NCBI GenBank assembly: GCA_963789555.1
Contig: CAWBKY010000009.1
Location: 1 to 64,000, forward strand
DNA from: JACXTP01 sp963789555
GTDB taxonomy: Archaea; Thermoplasmatota; Thermoplasmata; Methanomassiliicoccales; UBA472
DNA: 64,000 bases
Reading direction: 5' to 3'
Positions within the stretch are counted from its first letter, which is position 1; the number at the start of each line of letters is the position of its first letter. A model generated the notes under the pieces. That model saw nothing but the letters and a program-made list of their open reading frames with translations, was not told the DNA's origin and made no database searches. A program made the position numbers and the translations under genes. This document shows positions 9,109-17,442 of the stretch, one piece after another.

Positions 9109-9117
9109 GATATTAAT
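9109..9117 (-). promoter_or_regulatory. TATA box of the asparagine-synthase-like/folC/nth operon
   Basis: On the minus strand CCATTAATATC, centred about 26 nt before GTG 9087. The spacing equals the usual TATA-to-start distance in archaea, so the transcript would begin at the start codon. Confidence 0.5.
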
Positions 9118-9194
9118 GGATTGAGCGAGCGCGTATGCGATGTCGGGACAGAAAGTGTTATCACCGCCCAACATGCTTCATTGGGATGGTCGAC

Positions 9195-9641
9195 ATGGAC
9201 AACGTGACACGCATCGGGGTCTCCCTGGAACCAGATCTTCTGGCCAAGTTCGATGAGTTGATCGCCAGCAAGGGCTATGTGACACGGTCCGAGGCCTTCC
9301 GCGACCTGATCCGGGACGCTTTGACGAGGGAGACCTTGCAGGAGGAGGATGCCAAGGTATGCGGCACCGTGACCTTGCTCTATAACCATCACAAGGGCGG
9401 TCTGAAAGAGAGGCTGATGGAGATCCAGCATGCCCAACACCACCTGATTTCCTCCTCCATCCATGTGCACCAGGACCTGGAGAGGTGCCTGGAGGTGTTG
9501 ATCGTCTTTGGCACGGTGCGTGAGATCAAGGACCTGGCGGACAGCCTGGGCAGCGTCAGGGGTGTGGCCAGCGGGATCCCGGTGATGCTCTCCGTCAGAG
9601 ATAGAGGATCACGACCACAAGGACCATGTGCACCAAGATGA
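9195..9641 (+). CDS. nikR: Nickel-responsive transcriptional regulator NikR
   Basis: Ribbon-helix-helix repressor that senses Ni. The N-terminal DNA-binding part is MDNVTRIGVSLEPDLLAKFD with SRSEAFRDLIRDAL-type helices (here TRSEAFRDLIRDAL). The C-terminal ACT-like domain holds the nickel ligands HHKGGLKERLMEIQH, HHLISSSIHVH and CLEVLIVFG. Start chosen at ATG 9195 because family members begin immediately before this strand. In the frame as given the protein ends RPQGPCAPR. Shifting one base near 9595 instead gives a histidine-rich tail (EIEDHDHKDHVHQDDGSHRH) ending at 9666. Likely controls nickel uptake or hydrogenase genes. Confidence 0.93.
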   Translation: MDNVTRIGVSLEPDLLAKFDELIASKGYVTRSEAFRDLIRDALTRETLQEEDAKVCGTVTLLYNHHKGGLKERLMEIQHAQHHLISSSIHVHQDLERCLEVLIVFGTVREIKDLADSLGSVRGVASGIPVMLSVRDRGSRPQGPCAPR

Positions 9642-9713
9642 TGGGTCCCATAGGCATAGAGCATGATTGAACCCAAATCCGTTAAATAACCGAAGGTTCT
9701 TGATGCGCATTGG

Positions 9714-12168
9714 ATGAAGACCTTAATCATCTCTGAGAAGTCAGATGCCGCAGCCAGGATAGCGGTCATCCTTTCCGGCGGCAACATGAAGCGGGAGAGG
9801 TCGCATGGTGTCCAGGTCTTCCGTTTCGAGCGCGGCGAGGACGAGTTCGCAGTGGTGGGACTGCGTGGTCACATCATCGAACTGGATTATCCGGCCGAGC
9901 TCAATGATTGGTCCAAGGTCGACCCTAAGGACCTGGTATACGCGAAGCCAGAGGAGACCATCACCGCCCACAACATCGTGGACGCACTGAAGGACCTGGC
10001 AAAGGAATCCCATTACATCATCATAGCCACCGACTTCGACCGGGAAGGGGAGCTCATCGGCCTGGAGTCCGTGCAATTGCTTGATTTCGACATGGCATAC
10101 GTCAAGCGGGCCAAGTTCTCCGCCTTCACCAAGGTGGAGATCGATAGGGCCTTCTCCGAGCTGACCGAACCGGACCACCGACTGGCCGAATCGGCGAAGT
10201 GCAGGCAGGTCGTGGACCTGGCCTGGGGGGCGGCCCTGACCCGTTTCATATCGATAGCCTCCGGGCAGGTGGGGAACAGCTTCCTATCTGTTGGCCGGGT
10301 TCAGAGCCCCACCCTTTCACTGATAGTCGATAAGGACCGTGCGATCCGCACCTTCGTCCCCAAACCCTACTGGAATGTGTCAGGCGAGCTGAAGACCACC
10401 TCCGCCTTCCCTGCATCCCATCAGAACAATCCCTTTTGGGAGGAGTCCGCCGCCAATGCGGCCCTGGACCGCGCCCGCACCGCCGGTGAGGGCAGGGTCG
10501 ACTCCTATGATGTCGCAGAGAAGGACGAGTACCCGGTGCCGCCTTTCAACACCACCATGTTCCTGGCCGAAGCGAACCGCTTGGGATATCGGCCAGTGCT
10601 TCGATGAAGATCGCTGAGGACCTCTATACCTCCGGTTACATCTCCTATCCGAGGACGGACAACACCGTTTACCCCCGCTCGCTCTCGCTCAAGTTCGTCC
10701 TGGAGAAATTGAAGGGTACGGATTTCAAGGAGGAAGCGGAAGAGCTGTTGGCCCAACCCCACATCAGACCGTCCAGGGGAAAGGTGGAGACGACGGACCA
10801 CCCGCCCATCTATCCTACCGAGGCAGCCACCAAGAAGACCCTCAAAGGGGACAAATGGACCCTGTACGAGCTGGTGGTAAGGAGGTTCCTGGCCACCGTC
10901 GCCCCCCCGGCCCGCTCGGAAAGCCGCCATGCGGTGGTGGACGTGGCCGGCGAGAAGTTCACGGCCAAGGGATACAAGCTGCTGTTCCTGGGCTGGAGGA
11001 AATACTATCCCTACATCCGGGTCACGGAGAGCGAGATCCCAGTCATGAAGGTCGGTGAAAGGACCGAGGTAGTAAAAGTGGACATGGAACGTCTGGAGAC
11101 CAGGCCGCCCCAGCGCTACACCCAAGGTACATTGCTCCAGGAGATGGAGAGGCTGAACCTGGGCACCAAGTCCACCAGGCATGAGATCATCCAGAAGCTC
11201 TATGACCGCAAGTACGCCATCGGAAATGACCTGGTCCCCACCGAGAGCGGCATCGCGGTGGTGGAGGCGTTGGAGAGCCACGCCAAGATCGTCACTGAGA
11301 GCAAGATGACGGCCCATCTCGAGATGGACATGGACGATATCACCAACGGCAAATCCACCATGCAGGAGACGTTGGAAGAGTCGCAGGACATGTTGTCGGA
11401 CGTGCTCGAGGTCATGGAGAAGCACAAGAAGCAGATCGGGGATGACATCCGCAAGGCCCTGGCCGAGCAGAACAACCTAGGGATATGTGCTTCGTGCGGA
11501 GGCGACCTGCGCATCGTCCGGACCCGCAAGGGCTCGGAGTTCATCGGTTGTTCCAACTATCCCCAGTGCGAAGTGACCTTCAGAAAGCCCACCGGTGCGC
11601 TGGTCCAACCGATGGAGGGCAAGTGCGAGGTCTGTCAACTTCCCCTGATCAAGGTCATACGCAAAGGCAACCCGCTGAAGATCATATGCATCGACCCGGA
11701 ATGCGAGACCAACAAAGGCCGCGACGTGGTCGGTCCTTGCCCGGAGTGCGGGAAGGACCTCAAGGTGCTCCACTCCCGGGCGGGTAAGCGTTTCCTCGGT
11801 TGCTCCGGCTACCCGGATTGCAAGCGTACCTATCCATTGCCTCAGTTCGGGACGGTGTTCCCGACCGGAGACCTGTGCCAGGAATGCAAGGCGCCCCTTT
11901 TCGGGATGAAAGGAAAGGGGGCTTGGACTTTCTGCCCCAACCTGGACTGCAAGAGCAACGAGAAGCTCAAGGCGGCCAAGAAGGCGAAGCCCACAAAAAG
12001 GCGCCGGCCGAGGGGGAAGAGGGTGCGCCGAAGGCCGAGAAGAAGGCTCCGGTGAAGAAGACCGGTACCAAGGCCGCCGCAAAAAAGCCTGCGGTCAAGG
12101 GCAAGACAGCGAAAAAGCCGGCGACCAAGAAGGCCTCCACCAAAAAGAAGGCCCCCGAAAGCACTTGA
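9714..12168 (+). CDS. topA: DNA topoisomerase I (type IA) with zinc ribbons and a Lys/Ala-rich tail, two frameshifts
   Basis: Relaxes negative supercoils by single-strand passage. The Toprim domain has the ATDFDREGELIG motif at about residue 105. The first frame stops at 10607. The next frame, from about 10600, carries the catalytic tyrosine in SGYISYPRTDNTVYP. Several C4 zinc ribbons follow (CASCGGDL...GCSNYPQC, CEVCQLPL...CIDPEC, CPECGKDL...GCSGYPDC, CQECKAPL...CPNLDC). Near 11995, at a run of A, the frame shifts again into a tail of PKAEKKAPVKK, GTKAAAKKPAVKGKT and similar repeats, ending at 12168. The tail resembles histone H1 C termini. Total is about 817 residues. Confidence 0.94.
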
Positions 12169-12174
12169 TGCACC

Positions 12175-12602
12175 TTACCCTATCTGGATAGGTCTCCTTT
12201 CGGTATCGCAGCTGTCCTTATCGATGTCCTCGATGACGACCGCGGCCTCACCGAAGGCCTCGGGAGCGCGTTTGGCCACGATGCTTTCCAGGGTCCGCTT
12301 CTCTAGACCATACTGCAGGATGTTGACCACAATGTCAAGATGGTGTCGATTCTCTTCTCTAGTGCGCCACTGCATCTCACCTTGCCATCGTGGGTTGTGA
12401 CACTGCAGGCTAGATGATTTTCGGGCTCGTTCTCGGCGATGCACTTGACATGTCCGATGAGACGGGTGCCGGCCTCCACGCAGTCCAAGGTTATGCGCGT
12501 CATGAGCATGGATACCATATCGGTCATGTCCTCAGGCGTCTGGGCGATGGCGAAGGTGACATGCATCTTGGCAGCATGGGCGGAGAAGTCCTCGGCCATC
12601 AT
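12175..12602 (-). CDS. Uncharacterised protein paired with a CobW-type GTPase, frameshifted
   Basis: I do not recognise this family. The N part (from ATG 12602 or 12599) reads DFSAHAAKMHVTFAIAQTP, then a mixed helix/strand region with LDCVEAGTRLIGHVKCIAEN and CSVTTHDGKVRCSG. Near 12345 the frame changes and continues LDIVVNILQYGLEKRTLESI to the stop at 12175. About 142 residues in all. Only 1 nt separates it from the CobW-like GTPase stop at 12604, so they are co-transcribed and perhaps act together, for example as a metal-insertion client or regulator. Conserved Cys and His residues could bind metal. Function is not inferred further. Confidence 0.7.
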
Positions 12603-12603
12603 C

Positions 12604-13197
12604 TCAGTTCACCATCGCTTCCACGACGGGATCGAGGTTGATCCTCTCCGTGGCAGAGGTAACTATCACCGTCTTATCGATCCCTAGCGCCAGGAGGCTG
12701 GCCTTGACCTCCTCCACCGCCTCCGGTGTCGCCTCGTCGACCTTGTTTATGAGGATGATGTCCGCCGCATTGAGCTGGTTCTTCAGCGGGTTGGTGAGAG
12801 CCTTCAGTATCAATTGGAAGCGCACCGCGTCCACCACCACCACTATCTTGATGCCACCCATGGGACCTCGGTAGAGCTTCATGGTGTCGCGGATGTTGGC
12901 CGGATCGGCGATACCAGTAGGTTCTACGATGACCAGGTCGGGGCGGAACTTCTCCGCGACGGTGCGGACCGTCTCCAAGAAATCAGAGCCAAGGGTGCAG
13001 CAAATGCACCCGCTGGGCATCTCGGTGACCGAGAGGCCATACTTCTCCATGACCTTGCCATCGATCCCGATCTTACCAAAGTCGTTGACGATGATGACCA
13101 CCTTCTTCCTGGTCACCTCAATGATACGACCTACCGTCGCCAGGACCATGGTGGTCTTGCCCGAGCCTAGGAATCCAGATATCACCAGCATATCCAT
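12604..13197 (-). CDS. CobW/HypB/UreG-family GTPase (putative metallochaperone)
   Basis: G3E-family P-loop GTPase of COG0523 type. Walker A is GFLGSGKTT at residues 8-16. The metal-binding CxCC motif is in PSGCICCTLG at about residue 62. The switch/Walker B region is DLVIVEPTG and the guanine-specificity motif is LINKVDE. At 197 residues it lacks the separate C-terminal CobW domain of larger members. Such proteins deliver Zn, Co or Fe to partner enzymes. The frame is intact. It is followed at once by the uncharacterised 142-residue protein, its most likely partner. Confidence 0.93.
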   Translation of the reverse strand: MDMLVISGFLGSGKTTMVLATVGRIIEVTRKKVVIIVNDFGKIGIDGKVMEKYGLSVTEMPSGCICCTLGSDFLETVRTVAEKFRPDLVIVEPTGIADPANIRDTMKLYRGPMGGIKIVVVVDAVRFQLILKALTNPLKNQLNAADIILINKVDEATPEAVEEVKASLLALGIDKTVIVTSATERINLDPVVEAMVN

Positions 13198-13307
13198 GGT
13201 ATATCCACCGGTTGGTGCGTGCTATCCAGCGGCGCCTATATAAAATTAGACGATGGAAACGACGGCCAGGCTGTCACCTGGCGCCGTTATGTAGCAAAGT
13301 CCAGTCC

Positions 13308-13625
13308 TTACGATCCATCTTCATGGATGCCAAAGAATTCCAAGTCCAGCTCTGCCTTCTCCAAGGCTATCCTGGCGGTGCGGCAACGGCGGCACTCCAC
13401 CGATTTCCCCAGATCCCGCTTGGTGCGGACCACGTTGCGATCGGCCTCGACCACCGCCCCGCACTTGCACAGGGTCCTTACGGTCGGCGCTGGACTGAAC
13501 GTCAAGTACCTGTCCCTCTCCAGGACCTGGTGCCCCAACGGGGCGACCTCGGCCATGCTGGCCGCTTGGACGGACATCATGTCCGTTTCGGCCTGCAACC
13601 GGAACGTATCCATGTTCCGGAGCAT
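13308..13625 (-). CDS. Hypothetical protein with four-cysteine zinc-binding centre
   Basis: Function not recognised. From ATG 13625 (an ATG at 13613 is also possible) the protein has about 105 residues. The N-terminal third is helical (MDTFRLQAETDMMSVQAAS), followed by a strand-rich part (RYLTFSPAPTVRTL). A probable zinc knuckle is CKCGAVVEADRN...VECRRCRTAR. It ends acidic (LDLEFFGIHEDGS). The frame is open upstream to 13730, but that part is AT-rich and looks non-coding. Single gene with its own promoter; upstream is a 290-nt gene-free stretch. Confidence 0.6.
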   Translation of the reverse strand: MLRNMDTFRLQAETDMMSVQAASMAEVAPLGHQVLERDRYLTFSPAPTVRTLCKCGAVVEADRNVVRTKRDLGKSVECRRCRTARIALEKAELDLEFFGIHEDGS

Positions 13626-13916
13626 GGCTTGCGCTGAATGATTATCAACCAATGCATCCCTCCCCACTCGAAAGAAAAGCTGAGAACGATGATTTGACCG
13701 TCCTAGATGGGAAGCCCTCTTTCTGAGCAATGAGACTATTGCTTAGTACATTTTAAACGTTTCGTATGGATGAGGTTTTATCTGTCCAGATGTATGAATT
13801 TGTACTCTTTTAAATAAAGAAAATTCTTTGATGACTCAAGCCGTGTTAAGGGTTCGCAAAGGTATTTATCAAGGCTAAATTAACCCCGGGGGATCTCCGA
13901 AAGTTATAGGACCCCG
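13626..13916. other. Gene-free AT-rich stretch between two minus-strand genes
   Basis: No convincing ORF, tRNA or repeat. It holds the promoter of the 13308-13625 gene (a TATA-like TTGATAATCA about 20 nt upstream). It also holds further AT-rich segments (TTTTAAATAAAG, GTATTTATCAAGG) and a GC clamp, CCCCGGGGG, near the end of the lrp gene that may serve in its termination. Confidence 0.5.
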
Positions 13917-14357
13917 TCACTCTTCCTTTATAGACGCGAAAGACGCCACGGTCAAGGTCTTGCCGACCCCGGGGATCATGCGGAGCTTGTCGATAACCAG
14001 CGACCCGATTCCCTCCATGGACCTGCCCCTTACCTTGATCAATATGTCGTGCTCACCGGAAATGAGGTGCACCTCCTGGACACCATCCAGAGCGGCGATC
14101 TTGGCGGCGAGCTCCCTCTGCGAGACGTCGTTGTTCGGCAGGAAGGATATGAGGATGAAGGCGGTGACGGGTTCCCCCAGCTGCGAGTAGTCTGGTACCA
14201 CCGTGAAGCCTTTGATGATGCCTTTGTCCATCATGCGCTTTATGCGCTCGTGCACCGTGGCCCGTGGAATGTTCAGGTCCTTGGCGATGGCCTTGGTGCT
14301 TCGCCGCGCGTCCTTCTGCAGCTCCGTCAAGATGGCGCGGTCCTTGTCATCGAGCAT
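13917..14357 (-). CDS. Lrp/AsnC-family transcriptional regulator
   Basis: 146 residues with an N-terminal winged helix-turn-helix (DKDRAILTELQKDARRSTK, then IPRATVHERIKRMMDKGII). The C-terminal RAM/ACT-like ligand domain reads FILISFLPNN, GVQEVHLISGEHDILIKV and MIPGVGKTLT. Length and layout are standard for feast/famine regulators sensing an amino acid. It lies 5 nt below the OsmC-like gene in the same direction and may be co-transcribed. The effector is unknown. Confidence 0.95.
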   Translation of the reverse strand: MLDDKDRAILTELQKDARRSTKAIAKDLNIPRATVHERIKRMMDKGIIKGFTVVPDYSQLGEPVTAFILISFLPNNDVSQRELAAKIAALDGVQEVHLISGEHDILIKVRGRSMEGIGSLVIDKLRMIPGVGKTLTVASFASIKEE

Positions 14358-14362
14358 AGTGG

Positions 14363-14830
14363 CTAGACCTCCTTCCCTGATAATAAATCCATTTGACCTC
14401 GCACCGGCGTTCCGTCCAGCTCCACGTCCACCGGGACTCCGTTCCGAACGCTCGCGGTGACGATGCAGAAGTCCTCGAACATGTCACGACATCTCAAAAG
14501 CACCGTTGGGTCCGATACCTCCGGGAACAATCTGACCTGGATATGGGTGATACGGAACCTCCCCTTATCGTTCCGGGCCAGCGTGGTGAACACCTCCGCC
14601 CGCAACGAGAACATCTCCGCATGATGGCGCTTCACGCAATAGGTCAGGCTGGCGCAGAGACAGTTGCCCACCGCGGCCGCCAAGAACTTGCCTGCATTAG
14701 GGTAGTCCCCTGTGCCGAGAGGCTTCGGTTCGTCCATGTAGAAATCGCCAGCCTTCTCGTTGTCGAAATGGATGCGGAACTTGTACCCTTCCACCAGTTC
14801 GATCTTGGTCTTGAAGTCGCCCTCTTCCAT
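14363..14830 (-). CDS. OsmC/Ohr-family protein
   Basis: 155 residues starting at ATG 14830, 5 nt after the stop of the nicotinate phosphoribosyltransferase gene. The OsmC core includes DEPKPLGTGDYPNAGKFLAAAVGNCLCASL, interrupted here only for listing, with two cysteines around CLCASLTYC. The second half has strands around FRITHIQVRLFPEVSD and a final CIVTASVRNG. OsmC-like proteins reduce organic hydroperoxides using paired cysteines. The exact Cys arrangement here (NCLCASLTYC) matches the OsmC-like rather than Ohr branch, so peroxidase activity is uncertain. Confidence 0.85.
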   Translation of the reverse strand: MEEGDFKTKIELVEGYKFRIHFDNEKAGDFYMDEPKPLGTGDYPNAGKFLAAAVGNCLCASLTYCVKRHHAEMFSLRAEVFTTLARNDKGRFRITHIQVRLFPEVSDPTVLLRCRDMFEDFCIVTASVRNGVPVDVELDGTPVRGQMDLLSGKEV

Positions 14831-14834
14831 GTGA

Positions 14835-16022
14835 TCAAAGCTCCAAAGACCTGGTACATCTGATGACACGGTCGCGGATGGCCTCGGTGGGCTCCTCCTT
14901 TTTGACCCGCTTTCCCTGGGACAATATCTTGACCTCGGCCAAGGCCATGCTTTCGCCGCATCGGTTGCACTTGGGCGGGTTCTTCTTGGAGGTGGATATC
15001 CCATAGTTGAGGCATCGGTCGCATCGGAAAGTGAACTTCCTTCCGCTCAACTTGCCCCGTTTAGCCACCGGGCGCCCCTCCTTCTCCACGATGTCCATGG
15101 AGAAATCGATGGTGGGAGCGTTGCTGATGCTAGTGCCTATTCCGAAACCGTCGACGCCTGCCTCTACCAGCTCCTTAAGGTTCCCTTCGGACAAACCACC
15201 AGAGACGAAGATCTTGACGTGATTGTAACCGCGGATGTCCATCTCCCAACGTACCTCGCGGACTATCTCGGGCAAGGAACCGCGCCTTGAGCCAGGCGTG
15301 TCCAGCCTTACCGCGTAAAGGTCCTTTACGTTCTCACAGGCGATGATGGCCTCCACCTTCTCGTCGTAATAGGTGTCCACGAGCGCCACCCTTCTGACCT
15401 TGCCATCCACCACTGCGTCGAAGGCCTGGAAAGCGGATTTTTGGTCCCCAATCATCACCACCAAGGAGTGGGGCATGGTGCCGCTGGGCTCCTGGCCGAT
15501 GGTCTCCGCACCGAGAATGGAGGACACGGAGTCGCAACCACCTATGAAAGAGGCCCGGTCTATGACCGGTGCCAGGGATGGGTGCATGCGCCTGACCCCG
15601 AAGGACATCACCGTCCGACCACAAGATGCCAACTTGCATCGGGCCGCCATGGTCGCAACCCCGGAGCTGAAACAGATAAAGCCGAGAGCGGGCGATTCCA
15701 GCTCGCAATACTGTCCATAAGGTCCCTCGATCCTCAGTACCGGGGTGCGGAGTCCGTCCTGGGTGCGGGGCTTGAAGATGGTCCCCTCAGGCAGACCGTA
15801 CAGGTCGATCCCCCGCCCTTCCAGGAGGCGGATCAGCTCTTCGGTGCCGCATAGCACCCCCCAACCCCACTTTTCCGGAAGACCTCCTACGGTGAACTCA
15901 GAGACCGTGTCCAGGTCCAAAAGGCCTTTGGAACGGAGGACCTCCACCGTCCTCTCGAAATAGATGTCAGTGGTCCTGCCAGAGGCAATATCCTCATCGG
16001 ATGCGGAAAAGAACTTGGGCAA
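14835..16022 (-). CDS. pncB: Nicotinate phosphoribosyltransferase
   Basis: NAD salvage enzyme: nicotinate + PRPP to nicotinate mononucleotide. The 395-residue intact frame has the substrate-site region SFGVRRMHPSLAPVIDRAS and GCDSVSSILGAE. It also has GTMPHSLV, DTYYDEK, the phosphate-binding strand VKIFVSGGLSEG and GVDGFGIGTSISNAP. A C-terminal zinc ribbon (CDRCLNYG...CNRCGESM) is appended, as in several archaeal members. The OsmC gene follows after 4 nt. The upstream gap of about 60 nt to enolase may hold its promoter. Confidence 0.94.
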   Translation of the reverse strand: MPKFFSASDEDIASGRTTDIYFERTVEVLRSKGLLDLDTVSEFTVGGLPEKWGWGVLCGTEELIRLLEGRGIDLYGLPEGTIFKPRTQDGLRTPVLRIEGPYGQYCELESPALGFICFSSGVATMAARCKLASCGRTVMSFGVRRMHPSLAPVIDRASFIGGCDSVSSILGAETIGQEPSGTMPHSLVVMIGDQKSAFQAFDAVVDGKVRRVALVDTYYDEKVEAIIACENVKDLYAVRLDTPGSRRGSLPEIVREVRWEMDIRGYNHVKIFVSGGLSEGNLKELVEAGVDGFGIGTSISNAPTIDFSMDIVEKEGRPVAKRGKLSGRKFTFRCDRCLNYGISTSKKNPPKCNRCGESMALAEVKILSQGKRVKKEEPTEAIRDRVIRCTRSLEL

Positions 16023-16085
16023 ACCTGCTCCTCCCTAACTTGCAAGGGGCAACGGCGTGCCTGGTAATGAATTATATGGCATACC

Positions 16086-17393
16086 TCACAGCTTGATGGG
16101 GGTGCCCTGGACCAGTTTCCTTGATGAGAACGACCCCTTCCCCAAGAATCTGGCCTTTTGGCCCAGGTCCTCCTCGATGCGTAGGAGCCGGTTGTACTTG
16201 GCGGTTCGCTCCGAGCGCGCTGGTGCCCCGGTCTTGATCTGACCGCACTCCAAGGCCACCGCGATGTCGGCGATGCAGGTGTCCTCGCTCTCCCCGGAGC
16301 GGTGGCTGACCATGACATTATATCCAGATTCGAAGGACAGCTCGGCGGCGAACATGGCCTCGGTGACCGTCCCGATCTGGTTGACCTTCAGCAAAGTGGC
16401 GTTACCCGCGCCTGCCTGGACCGCCGTCCTGATGCGCTTAGGGTTGGTGACCAGGAGGTCGTCCCCCACGATCTGCACCCTCTTGCCCACCTTCTTGGTA
16501 AGTTCGGCGAAGCTCTCGAACGCCTCCTCTTCGAAGGGGTCCTCCAGGCTGATTATGGGGTATTCCTTAACCAGGGCGGACCAGTAGTCCACCATCTCCG
16601 CCGGACCGAGGCACTTGCCATCGATGTCATATTTGCCCTTGGAATAGAACTCGCTCGCCGCCGGGTCCATGGCCAGGAATATGTCCTTGCCCGGAGAGTA
16701 TCCCGCTTCGTCGATCGCTTTTAGAAGCATGTCCAATGCGTCCCGTGAGGTGTCGATCGGGGGGGCGAAGCCGCCCTCATCGCCGACATTGATGGCGCTG
16801 GCGCCGAAGTTCTTCCTCAGGACCGCCTTGAGGTGATGATAGACCTCCACCCCCATGCCTAAGGCCTCGGAGAAACTGGCGGCGCCGCAGGGAGATATCA
16901 TGAACTCCTGAGGACGGAGGTTCCCTCCAGCATGCTTGCCCCCATTGATGACGTTCATCATCGGCACGGGAAGGACGGTGCTGTTGGCGCATAGGAAGTC
17001 GTGCAGCTCCATATCGTCGGCGATGGCACCGGCCCGAGCCGCGGCGAATGATACTGCAGTGGTGGCATTACCGCCTAAATTGGCTTTGTTGGACGTGCCA
17101 TCGAGCTCGACCATGGCCATATCGATGTCCTCCAAACGGCGAACGTCCATGCCCCTCAAGCGCTTGTCCACCAAGGTCCTGACGTTCTCCACCGCCTTCC
17201 CCACACCCTTGCCTAGGTAGCGCTTTTCCCCGTCCCGAAGCTCCATGGCCTCATGCGTGCCGGTGGAGGCGCCCGAAGGAGCGATGGCGGAGGCTTTGAT
17301 GGATGAAGTGTGTATCTCGGCCTCGACAGTGGGATTGCCCCTGGAGTCGAGTACCTGGCGGGCCCAAACCTTGGTGATCTTGTAACCGGTCAT
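16086..17393 (-). CDS. eno: Enolase
   Basis: Glycolysis/gluconeogenesis: 2-phosphoglycerate to phosphoenolpyruvate, Mg-dependent. The intact frame has the N-terminal VLDSRGNPTVEAEI, the loop GASTG, catalytic NVGDEGGFAPP and metal ligands in FLAMDPAASEF, SLEDPFEEE and VGDDLLVTN. The lysine in TLLKVNQIGT and the signature SHRSGESEDT follow. I prefer ATG 17393 (MTGYKITKV) over GTG 17402. A TATA-like GAGTTTATCTAATGG lies about 45 nt upstream. About 435 residues, normal length. Confidence 0.97.
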   Translation of the reverse strand: MTGYKITKVWARQVLDSRGNPTVEAEIHTSSIKASAIAPSGASTGTHEAMELRDGEKRYLGKGVGKAVENVRTLVDKRLRGMDVRRLEDIDMAMVELDGTSNKANLGGNATTAVSFAAARAGAIADDMELHDFLCANSTVLPVPMMNVINGGKHAGGNLRPQEFMISPCGAASFSEALGMGVEVYHHLKAVLRKNFGASAINVGDEGGFAPPIDTSRDALDMLLKAIDEAGYSPGKDIFLAMDPAASEFYSKGKYDIDGKCLGPAEMVDYWSALVKEYPIISLEDPFEEEAFESFAELTKKVGKRVQIVGDDLLVTNPKRIRTAVQAGAGNATLLKVNQIGTVTEAMFAAELSFESGYNVMVSHRSGESEDTCIADIAVALECGQIKTGAPARSERTAKYNRLLRIEEDLGQKARFLGKGSFSSRKLVQGTPIKL

Positions 17394-17442
17394 GTCCAGC
17401 ACTAACCTGAGATGACCAGGAATCCCGTTCCATTAGATAAAC

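Noticed and set aside
4456..9666. A hydrogenase locus around hypA, hypD and nikR
   Set aside because: No hydrogenase subunits, HypC, HypE or HypF are present in the window; only the maturation and regulatory genes can be claimed.
10505..11425. A 306-codon open frame on the minus strand opposite topA
   Set aside because: Antisense shadow of a high-GC coding gene; composition is Leu/His/Gly-rich without domains, while the plus strand carries the TopA tyrosine motif.
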